Source: Actinomadura atramentaria DSM 43919 (GTDB taxonomy: Bacteria; Actinomycetota; Actinomycetes; Streptosporangiales; Streptosporangiaceae). From it: DNA of 64,000 nt. Positions 7,370-16,615 of this stretch are shown here, piece after piece. The notes below the pieces were generated by a model. It did not search any database. It was given only the letters and a program-made list of their open reading frames with translations, and was not told the DNA's origin. The first letter of the stretch is position 1, and every line of letters begins with the position of its first letter. The DNA lies in contig NZ_KB907210.1 of the NCBI RefSeq assembly GCF_000381885.1, positions 568,104-632,103 on the forward strand, written 5' to 3'. Position numbers and translations under genes: made by a program.

Positions 7370-9325
7370 TTGCGTGCGCTGCTCGCGGTGCTCACCGCGC
7401 TCGTCCTCACCCTCGGGCTCGGCGTCGCCGCGCCCCCGGCCGCGTCCGCCGCGCCGGGCGACGGCTGCGACCCGATCGACCCGGCGGCGTGCCTGCTGCC
7501 GTTCCCGAGCGACTGGTACACGAAGGCCGACGCGGCGACGCCGACCGGCCGCCGGGTGGACATGAAGTCCACGTTGAAGAACGTCCTGGGCGTGCCGATC
7601 GCGCCCGCCGAGTGGAACCGGGCGGACGGTTTCTCGCCGGGCTCGGCGCTGCTCAGCCGCGTCCCGGGCCTGGACCTGGCCCGGACGAAGGCCGCGCCGA
7701 TCACCGACATCGGCGCGTCCCTCCACGCGGACGCCCCGATCGTCGTCGTGGACACCGCGACCGGCGAGCGCTGGCCGTACTGGGCCGAGCTGGACGCGAA
7801 CGCGCCCGAGGATCGCCGGGCGCTGATCGTCCGTCCGGCGAAGAACTTCACGGAGGGCCACCGGTACGCGGTCGCGCTGCGGAATCTGCGCGACGCTTCG
7901 GGCGCATTGATCGCCCCGAACGCGACGTTCGCGAAACTGCTCGGCGGGACGCTGCCGTCGAGCGATCCGCTCGCCGCGCGGCAGCGCGCGACGAAGGGCG
8001 TCCTGTCCGATCTGGCGGCGCGCGGCGTGACGGCGGAGGGCCTGTACCTGGCGTGGGACTTCACGGTCGCGAGCCGCCAGAGCCTCACCGGGAACGTCCT
8101 CAAGATCCGCGACGACGCGCTCGGGAAACTGGGCAACAAGTCCCCCGACTTCGTCGTCACGCAGGTCACCGACGACGTGGACGACAAGATCGCCCGCGAG
8201 GTGAAGGGTTTCGTCGTCGCGCCCAGCTATATGGAACTGTACGGCGGCCCACCAGGCGGCAATTTCCATCGGGGCAAGGACGGGCTGCCCGCGCAACTCC
8301 CCGGCAACAACCAGATCGTCCCGTTCCAGTGCGAGATACCGAAGGCCGCATTCACCGAGCCCGCGAAACCCGCGCTGTACGGGCACGGCCTGCTCGGCGG
8401 TGAGAACGAGGTCGGCGCGGGGAACGTGAAGTCGATGGCGAACGAGCACGACTTCCTGTTCTGCGCCACCAAGTGGATCGGCATGGCCACCGAGGACATC
8501 GTCAACGTCGCGAGCGCCCTGGTCGACCTGACGCGCTTCTCCACCATCGCGGACCGCACCCAGCAGGGATTCCTGAACTTCATCTTCCTCGGCCGCGCCA
8601 TGACGCGCGGATTCGCGAAGAACAAGGCGTTCCAGGACGCGTCCGGGAAATCCCTCATCGACCCCGCCGCCGAACTGGCCTACGACGGGAACAGCCAGGG
8701 CGGCATCATGGGCGGCGCGCTCACCGCGATCTCACCCGACCTGCCCCGGGCCGTCCTCGGCGTCCCCGCGATGAACTACAGCACGCTGCTCAACCGCAGC
8801 GCCGACTTCACCGAATACGCGCAGGTGCTCAACATCTTCTACCCCGACAAACTCGATCAGCAGATCGGGCTCGGCCTCATCCAGATGCTGTGGGACCGGG
8901 GCGAAGCGGACGGATATGCCGCGCACCTCACCGACGATCCGCTGCCGGGGACGCCCGCGCACCGGGTGCTGATGCACGTCGCGTTCGGCGACCACCAGGT
9001 CGCGCCCGTCGCCGCGCAGGTCGAGGCGCGGACGATCGGCGCGAAGATCCACGCGCCCGCCGTCACGCCCGGCCGCGACCCCGACAAGGTGCCGTTCTGG
9101 GGCATTCCGCCGATCCCGTCCTACCCGTACACGGGATCGGCGCTGGTCGTCTGGGACAGCGGGTCGCCCGCGCCGCCGCTCACCGACACGCCGCCGACCG
9201 AGGGCCGCGACCCCCACTCGGACCCGCGCGGCAACGCCGACGCGCGGCGGCAGAAGGCCGAGTTCCTGGAGACCGGCCAGGTCGTCGACGTCTGCGGAGG
9301 GGGGCCGTGCGTGATCACTCCTTGA
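7370..9325 (+). CDS. Secreted alpha/beta-hydrolase-like protein
   Basis: 651 aa with a Sec signal peptide (MRALLAVLTALVLTLGLGVA, then an AxA-type cleavage site after PPAASA). The TTG start follows CTGGAGGTGCG. After a non-catalytic N-terminal beta-rich part, an oxyanion-type stretch YGHGLLGG (about residue 325) and a nucleophile elbow YDGNSQGG (about residue 442) are visible. This suggests a serine hydrolase or esterase exported from the cell, on a large unrecognised scaffold. The substrate is unknown. Its 3' end overlaps the convergent PucR-type gene by 11 bp (9315-9325). Confidence 0.75.
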   Translation: MRALLAVLTALVLTLGLGVAAPPAASAAPGDGCDPIDPAACLLPFPSDWYTKADAATPTGRRVDMKSTLKNVLGVPIAPAEWNRADGFSPGSALLSRVPGLDLARTKAAPITDIGASLHADAPIVVVDTATGERWPYWAELDANAPEDRRALIVRPAKNFTEGHRYAVALRNLRDASGALIAPNATFAKLLGGTLPSSDPLAARQRATKGVLSDLAARGVTAEGLYLAWDFTVASRQSLTGNVLKIRDDALGKLGNKSPDFVVTQVTDDVDDKIAREVKGFVVAPSYMELYGGPPGGNFHRGKDGLPAQLPGNNQIVPFQCEIPKAAFTEPAKPALYGHGLLGGENEVGAGNVKSMANEHDFLFCATKWIGMATEDIVNVASALVDLTRFSTIADRTQQGFLNFIFLGRAMTRGFAKNKAFQDASGKSLIDPAAELAYDGNSQGGIMGGALTAISPDLPRAVLGVPAMNYSTLLNRSADFTEYAQVLNIFYPDKLDQQIGLGLIQMLWDRGEADGYAAHLTDDPLPGTPAHRVLMHVAFGDHQVAPVAAQVEARTIGAKIHAPAVTPGRDPDKVPFWGIPPIPSYPYTGSALVVWDSGSPAPPLTDTPPTEGRDPHSDPRGNADARRQKAEFLETGQVVDVCGGGPCVITP

Positions 9326-10433
9326 GCAGGCCCTTGTAGGCCAGCGCCCACCACAGCTCCGCGAGCGTCGCGTGGTCGCGGAGGTCCGCGCCGGTCGCGT
9401 CCTCGAACCGGCGCAGGCGGTTGCGCAGCGTGTTGGGATGCACGTAGAGGGCGCGCGCGGCGTCGTCCACGTGCATCCCGCCCGCGAGGTAGGTGACGAC
9501 CGTGCGCTCCACGTCCGGCAGGTCCGCGAGCGGCGCGAGGTAGCGCTCGGCCAGCAGCGCGCCCACCTCGCGGTCCTCCGCGACCAGCGCCCGCAGGCCG
9601 AGGTCGGCCAGGTCGTGGACGCCGGTCAGGCCGAACAGCGCGGCCGTCTCCAGCGCCCGCGTCGCGCGCGCGAACGAGGCGGGGGCGTCCTCCGGGCGCA
9701 CGGCCGGGCCGACGCCCGCCGTGATGCCCGCCTCCAGCGTGCGCGGGCGGCGGGCGAGCAGGCCGGCGACGTCGCCGTCCAGCAGCGCCACCGGCGGCGC
9801 GACGGGCGGCAGGTGCGGTTCGAGCGCGGCCAGGACCGTCCGCGCGGGCAGTCCCGACCGCGCCCGGAACGGGACGTACTCGCGGTCGGGGTCGAGGCCG
9901 AACGCCGCCGCCTGGAGCGCGACGCTCGCCCTGTCGAGGCCGCCCGACAGCATGCCGCGCACGAACGCGCCGCGCCGGAGCTGCGCGTCCAGGGCGTTCT
10001 CCAGCTCGACGCGGCGGTGCTCGCGGGCGGCGCGGACCATGACGCCGTCCGCCCAGTCCCACATGCGCTCCGCGAGCGCGAGGACGGCGGCCGGGTCCGC
10101 GCCCGCGCGGGCCGCCTCCGCCGCGAACCGCTCCCACACCGTGCGGACGCCGAGCCGGTACGCGCGCAGCATGTCCTCGACGGGGATGCCGTGCGCGGCC
10201 CGGTCGCCGCCGACGCTCGCCGCGCCCAGCGCCTCGGCGCGGCCGTGGCCGTGCAGCAGGAACGCGACGCAGTCGCGGACGCTGTTCTCGACGCCGGGGC
10301 GCAGCAGCTCGGGCGCGACGGCCGCGTACGAGGGGATGCCCGCGACGATCCGGTCGAGCACGCGGTCCGTCAGCGTTCCGACGTCCTCGCGCAGCACGCG
10401 CAGGACCGCCGCCGCCGTCTCCGACCCGTTCAT
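9315..10433 (-). CDS. PucR/CdaR-family transcriptional regulator
   Basis: 372 aa with ATG 10433. The N-terminal ~150 residues are an all-helical sensor-like region. The middle resembles the GGDEF-like fold common in this family. The C-terminus (VERTVVTYLAGGMHVDDAARALYVHPNTLRNRLRRFEDATG) is the HTH_30 DNA-binding domain. It is transcribed divergently from the TetR gene at 10536, about 100 bp away, and convergently with the secreted hydrolase. It could regulate either. The effector is unknown. Confidence 0.9.
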   Translation of the reverse strand: MNGSETAAAVLRVLREDVGTLTDRVLDRIVAGIPSYAAVAPELLRPGVENSVRDCVAFLLHGHGRAEALGAASVGGDRAAHGIPVEDMLRAYRLGVRTVWERFAAEAARAGADPAAVLALAERMWDWADGVMVRAAREHRRVELENALDAQLRRGAFVRGMLSGGLDRASVALQAAAFGLDPDREYVPFRARSGLPARTVLAALEPHLPPVAPPVALLDGDVAGLLARRPRTLEAGITAGVGPAVRPEDAPASFARATRALETAALFGLTGVHDLADLGLRALVAEDREVGALLAERYLAPLADLPDVERTVVTYLAGGMHVDDAARALYVHPNTLRNRLRRFEDATGADLRDHATLAELWWALAYKGLLKE

Positions 10434-10495
10434 CTGGGACAGGCTACGAACCCTTGCGGCGCGGGCGCATCCGGGGTGCGGCGGCGGCCGGGCAG

Positions 10496-10513
10496 CAACG
10501 CAACGTTGCGTTG
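10496..10513. promoter_or_regulatory. Perfect 18-bp palindrome, candidate TetR operator
   Basis: CAACGCAACGTTGCGTTG is its own reverse complement. It lies 23 bp upstream of the TetR gene's ATG and inside the divergent region with the PucR-type gene. TetR dimers bind such symmetric sites, so autoregulation is likely. Confidence 0.75.
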
Positions 10514-10535
10514 TGTTCTTGGTAGAGTGCGGGCC

Positions 10536-11093
10536 ATGCCGCCACGCCACGCCTCGGCGATCTTCGACGCCGTCCTCGCCCTCCTCGCGGAACAGGGCTA
10601 CGCGGGCCTGACGATCGAGGGCGCGGCCGCGCGCTCCGGCGTCAACAAGACGACGATCTACCGGTGGTGGCCGTCCAAGGCGGCGCTCGTCGGCGCGGCC
10701 CTCGACCAGGGGATGCCGCTCGAACTGGCCGTTCCCGACACCGGATCGCTACGCGGCGACCTGGCGGCGCTCACCGGCTCGTTCGCCGAACTGCTCACGA
10801 CGCCGCCGACCGCGGACATCGCCGTCGCGATCCTCGGCGCGGCGGTCGAGCACCCGGAACTCGCCGTCCACGTCCGCGCGTACTTCGCGGGCCGACTCGT
10901 CCGCGAACGCCCCATCTTCGACCGCGCCGTCGCCCGAGGCGAACTCCCACCCGACACGGACCCATTGATCCTCACGGACCTGCTCATCGGCGCGATCTGG
11001 ATGCGCGTGATCCTCCGCGGCCTGCGCCCCACCCCGGATCTCGCGGCCCGCCTCACCGAAACGGTCCTCACAGGAGCCCTCCCACAGCGGTAA
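10536..11093 (+). CDS. TetR-family transcriptional regulator
   Basis: 185 aa with ATG 10536. Residues ~5-50 hold the TetR HTH (ILALLAEQGY-like helix, then IEGAAARSGVNKTTIYRWWPSKAAL). The C-terminal domain resembles TetR_C_16/TetR_C-like ligand domains, with a short helix set ending VILRGLRP. It lies 55 bp ahead of the membrane protein gene at 11149 and may control it. The palindrome at 10496-10513 is the probable operator. Confidence 0.93.
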   Translation: MPPRHASAIFDAVLALLAEQGYAGLTIEGAAARSGVNKTTIYRWWPSKAALVGAALDQGMPLELAVPDTGSLRGDLAALTGSFAELLTTPPTADIAVAILGAAVEHPELAVHVRAYFAGRLVRERPIFDRAVARGELPPDTDPLILTDLLIGAIWMRVILRGLRPTPDLAARLTETVLTGALPQR

Positions 11094-11148
11094 GTGAACC
11101 GTCGAACCCGCCCCCGCGTCCCAATCACGGCACCGTGAAAGGACGTGC

Positions 11149-11985
11149 GTGAACCCGACCGAGAAAAAGCACACCAGCAAGATCGTCTACACCGACGACC
11201 TGGTGATGCGCGGCCGCCGAACCTCCGCCCGCTTCAACGGCCAACGCCTGGAAATCACCCGCGGCCGAACCACCTGGCAAATCCCCGCGCGCGCGATCCA
11301 ATCCATCGAACGCCACCGAGGCACGGTCCACATGACCCTGAGCGGCGAACCGGCCCCTGACCAGCGCACGCCGCCGCTGCGCTTCCGCACGTCCAGCATC
11401 CCGAACGCGACCAGTTTCACCGAACGAATCGAACGGTCGCTCCTGGCCGAGGACACCGCTCCCGACGGTTACGCACTCGTCACCGCCGTCACCCGCGGCC
11501 GCCGCGCCCCCACCGACCCGAACGTGCTGAAACTGATCTTCCTGGCGAAGACGGCCGGTCCGTTCATCGGAATACCGATGCTGGTCCACCCCAGCGTTGG
11601 AAACCTCGCCACGCTGTTGCTCATGAGTCCGTTCGCCACGTTCGGCGCGCTCATCTTCCGGGCCGTGTTCGAGGGAGGCATCCGGCACGAGTTCGCACTG
11701 CGGCGACGCGGGATGACGGTGGCCGGACGCCGCTCCGATCACGGAAAGTACCGCGTCGATTTCACGACCGCTGACGGAAGGCGGTTCACCGGGGTCACCG
11801 TGACCGGTTTCTCGACGCCTCGTCGCGGAGCCATCGACGTCACCTACGATCCGCGGCGACCCCGCATCGCCCGAGGCCCGCTGGGGTTCGTCCACTACGC
11901 GGTGATGGCGGTCTTCCTCGCCGTGGGCTCGGGGTTCGCTTTCATCTCGCTCCTGACCTTCCTGGCGGTCCTGACGACGCGGTGA
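11149..11985 (+). CDS. Membrane protein, unknown function
   Basis: 278 aa with GTG 11149 behind AAAGGA. The N-terminal ~100 residues are soluble and beta-rich (possibly PH-like). Two hydrophobic segments follow around residues 130-170, then a soluble segment ~175-240, and a final transmembrane helix at the C-terminus (VMAVFLAVGSGFAFISLLTFLAV). No catalytic motif is visible. It follows the TetR gene on the same strand and may be its target. Confidence 0.75.
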   Translation: MNPTEKKHTSKIVYTDDLVMRGRRTSARFNGQRLEITRGRTTWQIPARAIQSIERHRGTVHMTLSGEPAPDQRTPPLRFRTSSIPNATSFTERIERSLLAEDTAPDGYALVTAVTRGRRAPTDPNVLKLIFLAKTAGPFIGIPMLVHPSVGNLATLLLMSPFATFGALIFRAVFEGGIRHEFALRRRGMTVAGRRSDHGKYRVDFTTADGRRFTGVTVTGFSTPRRGAIDVTYDPRRPRIARGPLGFVHYAVMAVFLAVGSGFAFISLLTFLAVLTTR

Positions 11986-12036
11986 CCGCTCAGCGACCGC
12001 GACCGGGCCCGGCTCTTTCGAGCCGACGCCGACCGG

Positions 12037-12333
12037 TCAGTCGGCCGCGAGGTGGCGTTCGATCGTGGCGACCTTCGCGTCCAGGGCGCCCGTCACGCCC
12101 GGGCGGATGTCGGCCTTGACGACCAGGCTGACGCGGGGCGCGCGGGCCGCGACCGCGTCCGTCGCCGCCTTCACGACCGCCATGACCTCGTCCCACTCGC
12201 CCTCGACCGTCGTGAACATGGCGTCGGTGCGGTTCGGCAGGCCGCTCGCCCGCACGACGCGCACCGCCTCCGCCACCAGTTCGCCGACGTCCTCGCCGGT
12301 GCCGAGCGGGGTCACCGAGAACGCGACCAGCAT
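12037..12333 (-). CDS. MTH1187/YkoF-like thiamine-binding family protein
   Basis: 98 aa, the usual length of the DUF77 (MTH1187/YqgV) family. The N-terminus [19 protein letters not shown] and the central [17 protein letters not shown] are characteristic. These proteins have a ferredoxin-like fold and some bind thiamine or its pyrimidine moiety in the cytoplasm. No thiamine riboswitch or transport gene is adjacent. It is 12 bp downstream of the 12346-12732 gene and probably cotranscribed with it. Confidence 0.85.
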   Translation of the reverse strand: MLVAFSVTPLGTGEDVGELVAEAVRVVRASGLPNRTDAMFTTVEGEWDEVMAVVKAATDAVAARAPRVSLVVKADIRPGVTGALDAKVATIERHLAAD

Positions 12334-12345
12334 CGCTACCTCCGT

Positions 12346-12732
12346 CTACGGTTGGGCCACCTGCCGTACCACGATCTCATCCAGCCGCCGCTCCACGATC
12401 GCCCCCACCGGCCAGTCGCGGACGAGCGCGCGCAGCAGCGCCGCCTCGTGCTCGGCGTTCGCCGCGTCGAACCCCTGCTGCTCGAGGCTGCTGCGCAGCG
12501 CCTCGACGTAGTCCTCGTCGGTGAACCCCGCGACGTCGCGGATCATCGCGGTCGTCGTGGCGCGGTGCGAGTTGAGCCCCGCGAAGGCCCGGCCGCAGCC
12601 GCAGCCGCCGTCCGGGTCGTTCTCGTCGCGCGCGCACACGACCCCGATGTGGACCAGCTCCCCCTCGACGCACCAGTCGAAGTCGTTGCGCCGGTACCCC
12701 TGCGTGGTCTTGGTGGCGGTGAGCAGCTTCAA
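12346..12732 (-). CDS. Conserved actinobacterial protein with CGCGR motif
   Basis: 128 aa. TTG 12732 is preferred because GGAAGGGG lies 7 nt upstream and it gives the start (M)KLLTATKTTQG. ATG 12750 would add six residues. The body has a Cys-rich CARDENDPDGGCGCGRAFAGLNSH stretch that could bind a metal, followed by a helical C-terminus. I recognise it as a conserved hypothetical type of actinomycetes; no activity can be assigned. Confidence 0.75.
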   Translation of the reverse strand: MKLLTATKTTQGYRRNDFDWCVEGELVHIGVVCARDENDPDGGCGCGRAFAGLNSHRATTTAMIRDVAGFTDEDYVEALRSSLEQQGFDAANAEHEAALLRALVRDWPVGAIVERRLDEIVVRQVAQP

Positions 12733-12850
12733 GGCCGGACCCCTTCCCATGAAACGCGTCTCCCACGCTACGTCGGGGGTCCGACAGTCGGCGCGGGCGC
12801 GCGGGCGGCGCGCGCCTCCCCGAGGGCGGCGCGCGCGGCGACGCGGTCGG

Positions 12851-12924
12851 TAGGGCGGGTGGGACTTGAACCCACGACTGGCGGATTATGAGTCCGCTGC
12901 TCTGACCGGCTGAGCTACCGCCCC
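12851..12924 (-). tRNA. tRNA with CAT anticodon (probably elongator tRNA-Met)
   Basis: A 74-nt cloverleaf on the minus strand: acceptor GGGGCGG pairs with CCGCCCT, anticodon stem GCGGA/TCCGC with loop CTCATAA (anticodon CAT), and T-arm GTGGG-TTCAAGT-CCCAC. CCA is not encoded. Absence of the initiator C1:A72-type mismatch argues against tRNA-fMet. tRNA-Ile2, read after lysidine modification, cannot be excluded. Confidence 0.92.
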
Positions 12925-13179
12925 GTGAAAACCGTCCTGACGTGCTGGAACCCGTCTGCCCCGCATGAGGGAGCGGCGGATTTCCTTCCAACGGCCCCAG
13001 GACGACCCGCGCCAGTGTATGGCGCACCGGTCACGGAGCGCTATATCGAAGGTCGGGGCATACCACCCCCGAGGCCACTGTCGGCAACCTCCGGCGCACG
13101 TGTCACCCGTGAGGACCACCGAGGCGTCATCCTTTTCGCGGAGTGACGCGGCCGGTGACCGGCGGGTAAGGTCCCGGCC

Positions 13180-13869
13180 ATGTCGAGACTCCGAGGCCGC
13201 GCCGCCGCCCTCGTCCCGGTGCTGCTGGCGCTGGTGACGGTCGCCTCCTGCAAGGGCGGCGACGACGGCGGGAAGACCGCCGCGAACGAGCCGGACGCGA
13301 CCGGCACGCTGAAGCAGGCCGCGCAGGCGATGTCCGCGCTGTCCAGCACGGCGTTCACGCTGACGACGGACGGGAACCCGCAGATCGTCGTCAAGGGCGG
13401 CGAGATGAGGCTGCTGAAGAACGGCGACGCGGACGGCACGCTGCAGATCGCGCAGAGCGGCCAGGCCGTCGAGATGAAGATCGTCTCGCTGGGCCCGACG
13501 TTCTACGTGAAGGCGGTCACCGGCGGCTGGAAGAAGGTGCCGAAGGCGATGGCCGCGTCGCTGTACGACCCGTCGGCGGTGCTCGACCCGAACCGCGGCA
13601 TCCCCAAGCTGCTGACGTCGGTGACGGACCCGAAGGCGGAGGCGTCCGAGGACGTCCGCGGCCAGAAGGCGCACCGGGTCGCGGCGACGCTGCCGAAGGA
13701 GGCGCTGAACGGCCTGATCCCCGGCGTCAACGAGGACCTCAAGGGCAAGGTCTGGATCTCCGACGCCGACCACCGCCTGCTGCGGGTGAAGGGGAACGTC
13801 TCCGGCGGCTCGCTCACGATCGACTTCACCGAGTTCGACAAGCCCTACAAGATCACGGCCCCGGCGTGA
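13180..13869 (+). CDS. LprG/LppX-family lipoprotein
   Basis: 229 aa with a lipoprotein signal: n-region MSRLRGR, hydrophobic core, lipobox VASC with Cys24. The mature part matches the LppX_LprAFG fold, with the early TLKQAAQAMSALSSTAFTLT helix and the late FTEFDKPYKITAPA strand. In mycobacteria LprG binds triacylated lipids and works with the efflux protein P55. Here the next gene is a P55-like MFS protein overlapping by 4 nt, so the same partnership is likely at the outer face of the membrane. Confidence 0.9.
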   Translation: MSRLRGRAAALVPVLLALVTVASCKGGDDGGKTAANEPDATGTLKQAAQAMSALSSTAFTLTTDGNPQIVVKGGEMRLLKNGDADGTLQIAQSGQAVEMKIVSLGPTFYVKAVTGGWKKVPKAMAASLYDPSAVLDPNRGIPKLLTSVTDPKAEASEDVRGQKAHRVAATLPKEALNGLIPGVNEDLKGKVWISDADHRLLRVKGNVSGGSLTIDFTEFDKPYKITAPA

Positions 13870-15401
13870 CCTCCCGTCGCCGCGTCGCGATCGGCGTCGG
13901 CGGCGCGGTCGTGCTGCTGGCCGCGCTGGACGCCTACGTGGTGACGACCATCCTCGTCACCGTCCTGGACGACCTGCGGCTGCCGATCAACCACATCGAG
14001 CGGATCACCCCGGTCGTCACCGGGTTCCTGCTCGGCTACGTCGCGGCGATGCCGCTGCTCGGGCGGCTGTCGGACCGCCTGGGGCGGCGGCCGGTGATCG
14101 AAGCGTGCCTGATCGTCTTCGCGGTCGGGTCGGCGGTGACGGCGCTGGCCGAGCCGCCGCACGGCGTGCTGGTGATGACGGCGGGCCGAGCGGTGCAGGG
14201 CATGGCGGGCGGCGCGCTGCTGCCGGTGACGATGGCCCTCGCCGGCGACCTGTGGGACGAGGAGCGGCGGCCGGTCGTGCTCGGCGCGGTCGGGTCGGCG
14301 CAGGAGCTGGGCTCCGCGCTCGGGCCGCTCTACGGGGCGGCGGTGGCGAGCGCGGCGAGCTGGCGGCTGATCTTCTGGATCAACATCCCGCTGACGGTGC
14401 TGGCGCTGGTCGCGGTGCATCTCGCGGTCCCGGCGGGGCGGCCCGCGCCGGAGGACCGGCCGAGGATCGACGTCGTCGGCGGGATGCTGCTGGCGCTCGG
14501 CCTCGGGCTGCTGGTCGTCGGCGTCTACAACCCCGCGCCGGACGAGTCCGCGCTGCCGTCCTGGGGCGTGCCGACGCTCGCGGGCGGCGCGGTCGTGCTC
14601 GTCGCGTTCGTGCTGTGGGAGATCCGCTCCCGCACCCGCCTGCTGGACCTGGCGGGCACCCGGCGCGGCCCGCTGTTCGCGACGCTGGGCGTGAGCTTCC
14701 TGTCGGGCGCGGCGCTGATCGTCACGCTGGTGGACGTCCAGCTCGTCGCGCAGACGCTGCTCGGCGACGACGCGCTCGGCGGGGCGCTGACCCTCGCCTG
14801 GTTCCTCGGCGCGCTGCTCGTCGCGGCGGTGCTCGGCGGGCTGGTGACGGTGCGGATCGGCGAGCGGTGGCCGCTGGTCGTCGGGATGGCGGTCGCGGCC
14901 GTCGGGTACGCGCTGATCGCGACGTGGCCCGCCGCCGTCGCGGACGCCGCGTACGGCCCGCTCCCCCGGATGCAGACCGACCTGGTCGTCACCGGGCTCG
15001 GTCTCGGGCTCGTCATCGCGCCGGTGTCGTCGGCGGTCCTGCGGACGGTCCCGGCCGCGCAGTTCGGGATCGCGTCGGCGGCGGTCGTCGTCGCGCGGAT
15101 GATGGGCATGCTGCTCGGCATCGCGGCGCTCACGGCGTGGGGCCTGCGCCGGTTCCAGACGCTGACGGCGCATCTGGAGACGCCGCTGCCGTTCCTGATG
15201 TCCAAGAGCGAGTTCGCCGCCGCGATGGCCCGGTACGAGGCCGCGCTGAAGTCCGCGCTGCGCACCGAGTACCAGGAGATCTTCTGGATCACGGCCGCGC
15301 TGTGCGCGCTCGGCGCCGTCGTCGCCCTCGCCGCCCCCGGCCGCCGCACCGCAGCGCCCGCGCCGCGGAAGTCCCCTGATCACCTCTTGACAGGCCGCTG
15401 A
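13866..15401 (+). CDS. P55-like MFS transporter (14-TM type)
   Basis: 511 aa with GTG 13866 overlapping the lipoprotein TGA. It shows the MFS signature GRLSDRLGRRPV between the second and third helices. The TM1 motif LDAYVVTTIL, with a membrane-embedded Asp, is typical of P55-like exporters. A longer hydrophilic loop with LPFLMSKSEFAAAMARYEAALKSA precedes the last helix. Operon order LprG-like then MFS equals mycobacterial Rv1411c-Rv1410c, where the pair exports triacylglycerides or drugs. The function here is inferred from that synteny. Confidence 0.9.
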   Translation: MTSRRRVAIGVGGAVVLLAALDAYVVTTILVTVLDDLRLPINHIERITPVVTGFLLGYVAAMPLLGRLSDRLGRRPVIEACLIVFAVGSAVTALAEPPHGVLVMTAGRAVQGMAGGALLPVTMALAGDLWDEERRPVVLGAVGSAQELGSALGPLYGAAVASAASWRLIFWINIPLTVLALVAVHLAVPAGRPAPEDRPRIDVVGGMLLALGLGLLVVGVYNPAPDESALPSWGVPTLAGGAVVLVAFVLWEIRSRTRLLDLAGTRRGPLFATLGVSFLSGAALIVTLVDVQLVAQTLLGDDALGGALTLAWFLGALLVAAVLGGLVTVRIGERWPLVVGMAVAAVGYALIATWPAAVADAAYGPLPRMQTDLVVTGLGLGLVIAPVSSAVLRTVPAAQFGIASAAVVVARMMGMLLGIAALTAWGLRRFQTLTAHLETPLPFLMSKSEFAAAMARYEAALKSALRTEYQEIFWITAALCALGAVVALAAPGRRTAAPAPRKSPDHLLTGR

Positions 15402-15468
15402 CGCGGGAAGAGGCTTTCGTCACTCACCGGCTGACGGGCAGTCCGGGAGGACCACTGCGAGGGAAGCC

Positions 15469-16461
15469 TTGGAACCGCTCGTCGAACACCGTCCCGGGAC
15501 GACGGTCCGCGCCCGGTTGACGGCGGCGGGCCTGAAGCTGACGGCCGGTCCCGTCCTGGCGCTGTGGCCGCTCGGCCCGCGCGGGCTGCGCCCGGCCGTC
15601 GCGATCGACCTGGCCGCCCCGGTGGCGCTGCCCCGGCCGCGCTGGGCGAGCGTGGAACGCGTCGGGTTCCGCGACTTCCGCGCCGAGTGGGTGCGGGCGC
15701 CGCGCGCCGACGACGACCGGGTCGTCCTGTACTTCCACGGCGGCGGTTTCTTCTCGTGCGGGCTGCGCACGCACCGCCGGATGGTCGCGCGGATCTCGGC
15801 GGCGGCGGGCGCGGCCGTGCTGTCGGTCGCGTACCGGCAACTGCCCGCCGCGCCGCTGACGACGTCGGTGGACGACTGCGTCCGCGCGTACCGGTGGCTG
15901 CTGGAGCGCGGCCACGACCCGGCGCGGATCGTCGTCGCGGGCGACTCGGCAGGCGGTTTCCTGGCGTTCGCGGCGACGCTCGCGGCGCTGGCGGAAGGCC
16001 TGCCCGCCCCGGCGGCGATCGTGGCGATGGCCCCGTTGACCGACCTCGACCACACCGAGAAGGCCGCGCACGCCAACGCGCGGCTGGACGCGTACCTGCC
16101 CGCGCGGCGCGTGCGGCGGCTCGCGGAGCTGCTGACGGAGGGCGCGGTCCCGCTGGACCCGGCGGTCTCCCCCGTCAACGCGGACCTGTCCGGGCTGCCG
16201 CCGGTGCTGATCCAGGTCGGCTCGACGGAGATGCTGCTGCCGGACGCGGAGCTGATGGCGGACCGGCTCACCGCGGCGGGGGTGCCGTGCCGCCTCCAGG
16301 TGTGGGAGGGGCAGGTCCACGTCTTCCAGGTGTTCGCGGACCTGGTTCCGGAGGGGCTGGCGGCGCTGCACGAGGTGGGGGCGTTCGTGCGGGAGCACAC
16401 GAGCGCGCGGCGGGAGGTTCCGCGGGCGCGCAGGCGTCGGCGCGCGCGTTCGGCGGCCTGA
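15469..16461 (+). CDS. HSL-family alpha/beta hydrolase (esterase/lipase)
   Basis: 330 aa with a TTG start after GAGGGAAGC. HGGGFF at about residue 89 is the oxyanion-hole motif and GDSAGG at about residue 158 holds the nucleophile Ser. The acid (PDAE region) and the catalytic His (QVHVFQ) follow in family order. It is cytoplasmic, with no signal peptide, and the Arg-rich tail is unusual. It is likely a carboxylesterase on acyl esters. It may be functionally linked to the upstream lipid lipoprotein/exporter pair, but the 67-bp gap leaves cotranscription open. Confidence 0.9.
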   Translation: MEPLVEHRPGTTVRARLTAAGLKLTAGPVLALWPLGPRGLRPAVAIDLAAPVALPRPRWASVERVGFRDFRAEWVRAPRADDDRVVLYFHGGGFFSCGLRTHRRMVARISAAAGAAVLSVAYRQLPAAPLTTSVDDCVRAYRWLLERGHDPARIVVAGDSAGGFLAFAATLAALAEGLPAPAAIVAMAPLTDLDHTEKAAHANARLDAYLPARRVRRLAELLTEGAVPLDPAVSPVNADLSGLPPVLIQVGSTEMLLPDAELMADRLTAAGVPCRLQVWEGQVHVFQVFADLVPEGLAALHEVGAFVREHTSARREVPRARRRRRARSAA

Positions 16462-16615
16462 CCGCACGCGTCCCGCGCGTCCCCGGAGCCCGGCCCGTGA
16501 CGGGCGGCCACGATCCCGTGCCCGCGGAGCCTGTTCGATCATGCGCCGCCGGAATACTCTGGGAGAAGAAGGCAACATGCCTCTTACCGGGAAGGTCCCC
16601 GGGGAGGTGAGGACG

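Noticed and set aside
12346-12750. ATG 12750 as start of the CGCGR-motif protein.
   Set aside because: TTG 12732 has a well-placed GGAAGGGG and gives the expected KLLTATK N-terminus; ATG 12750 lacks a site.
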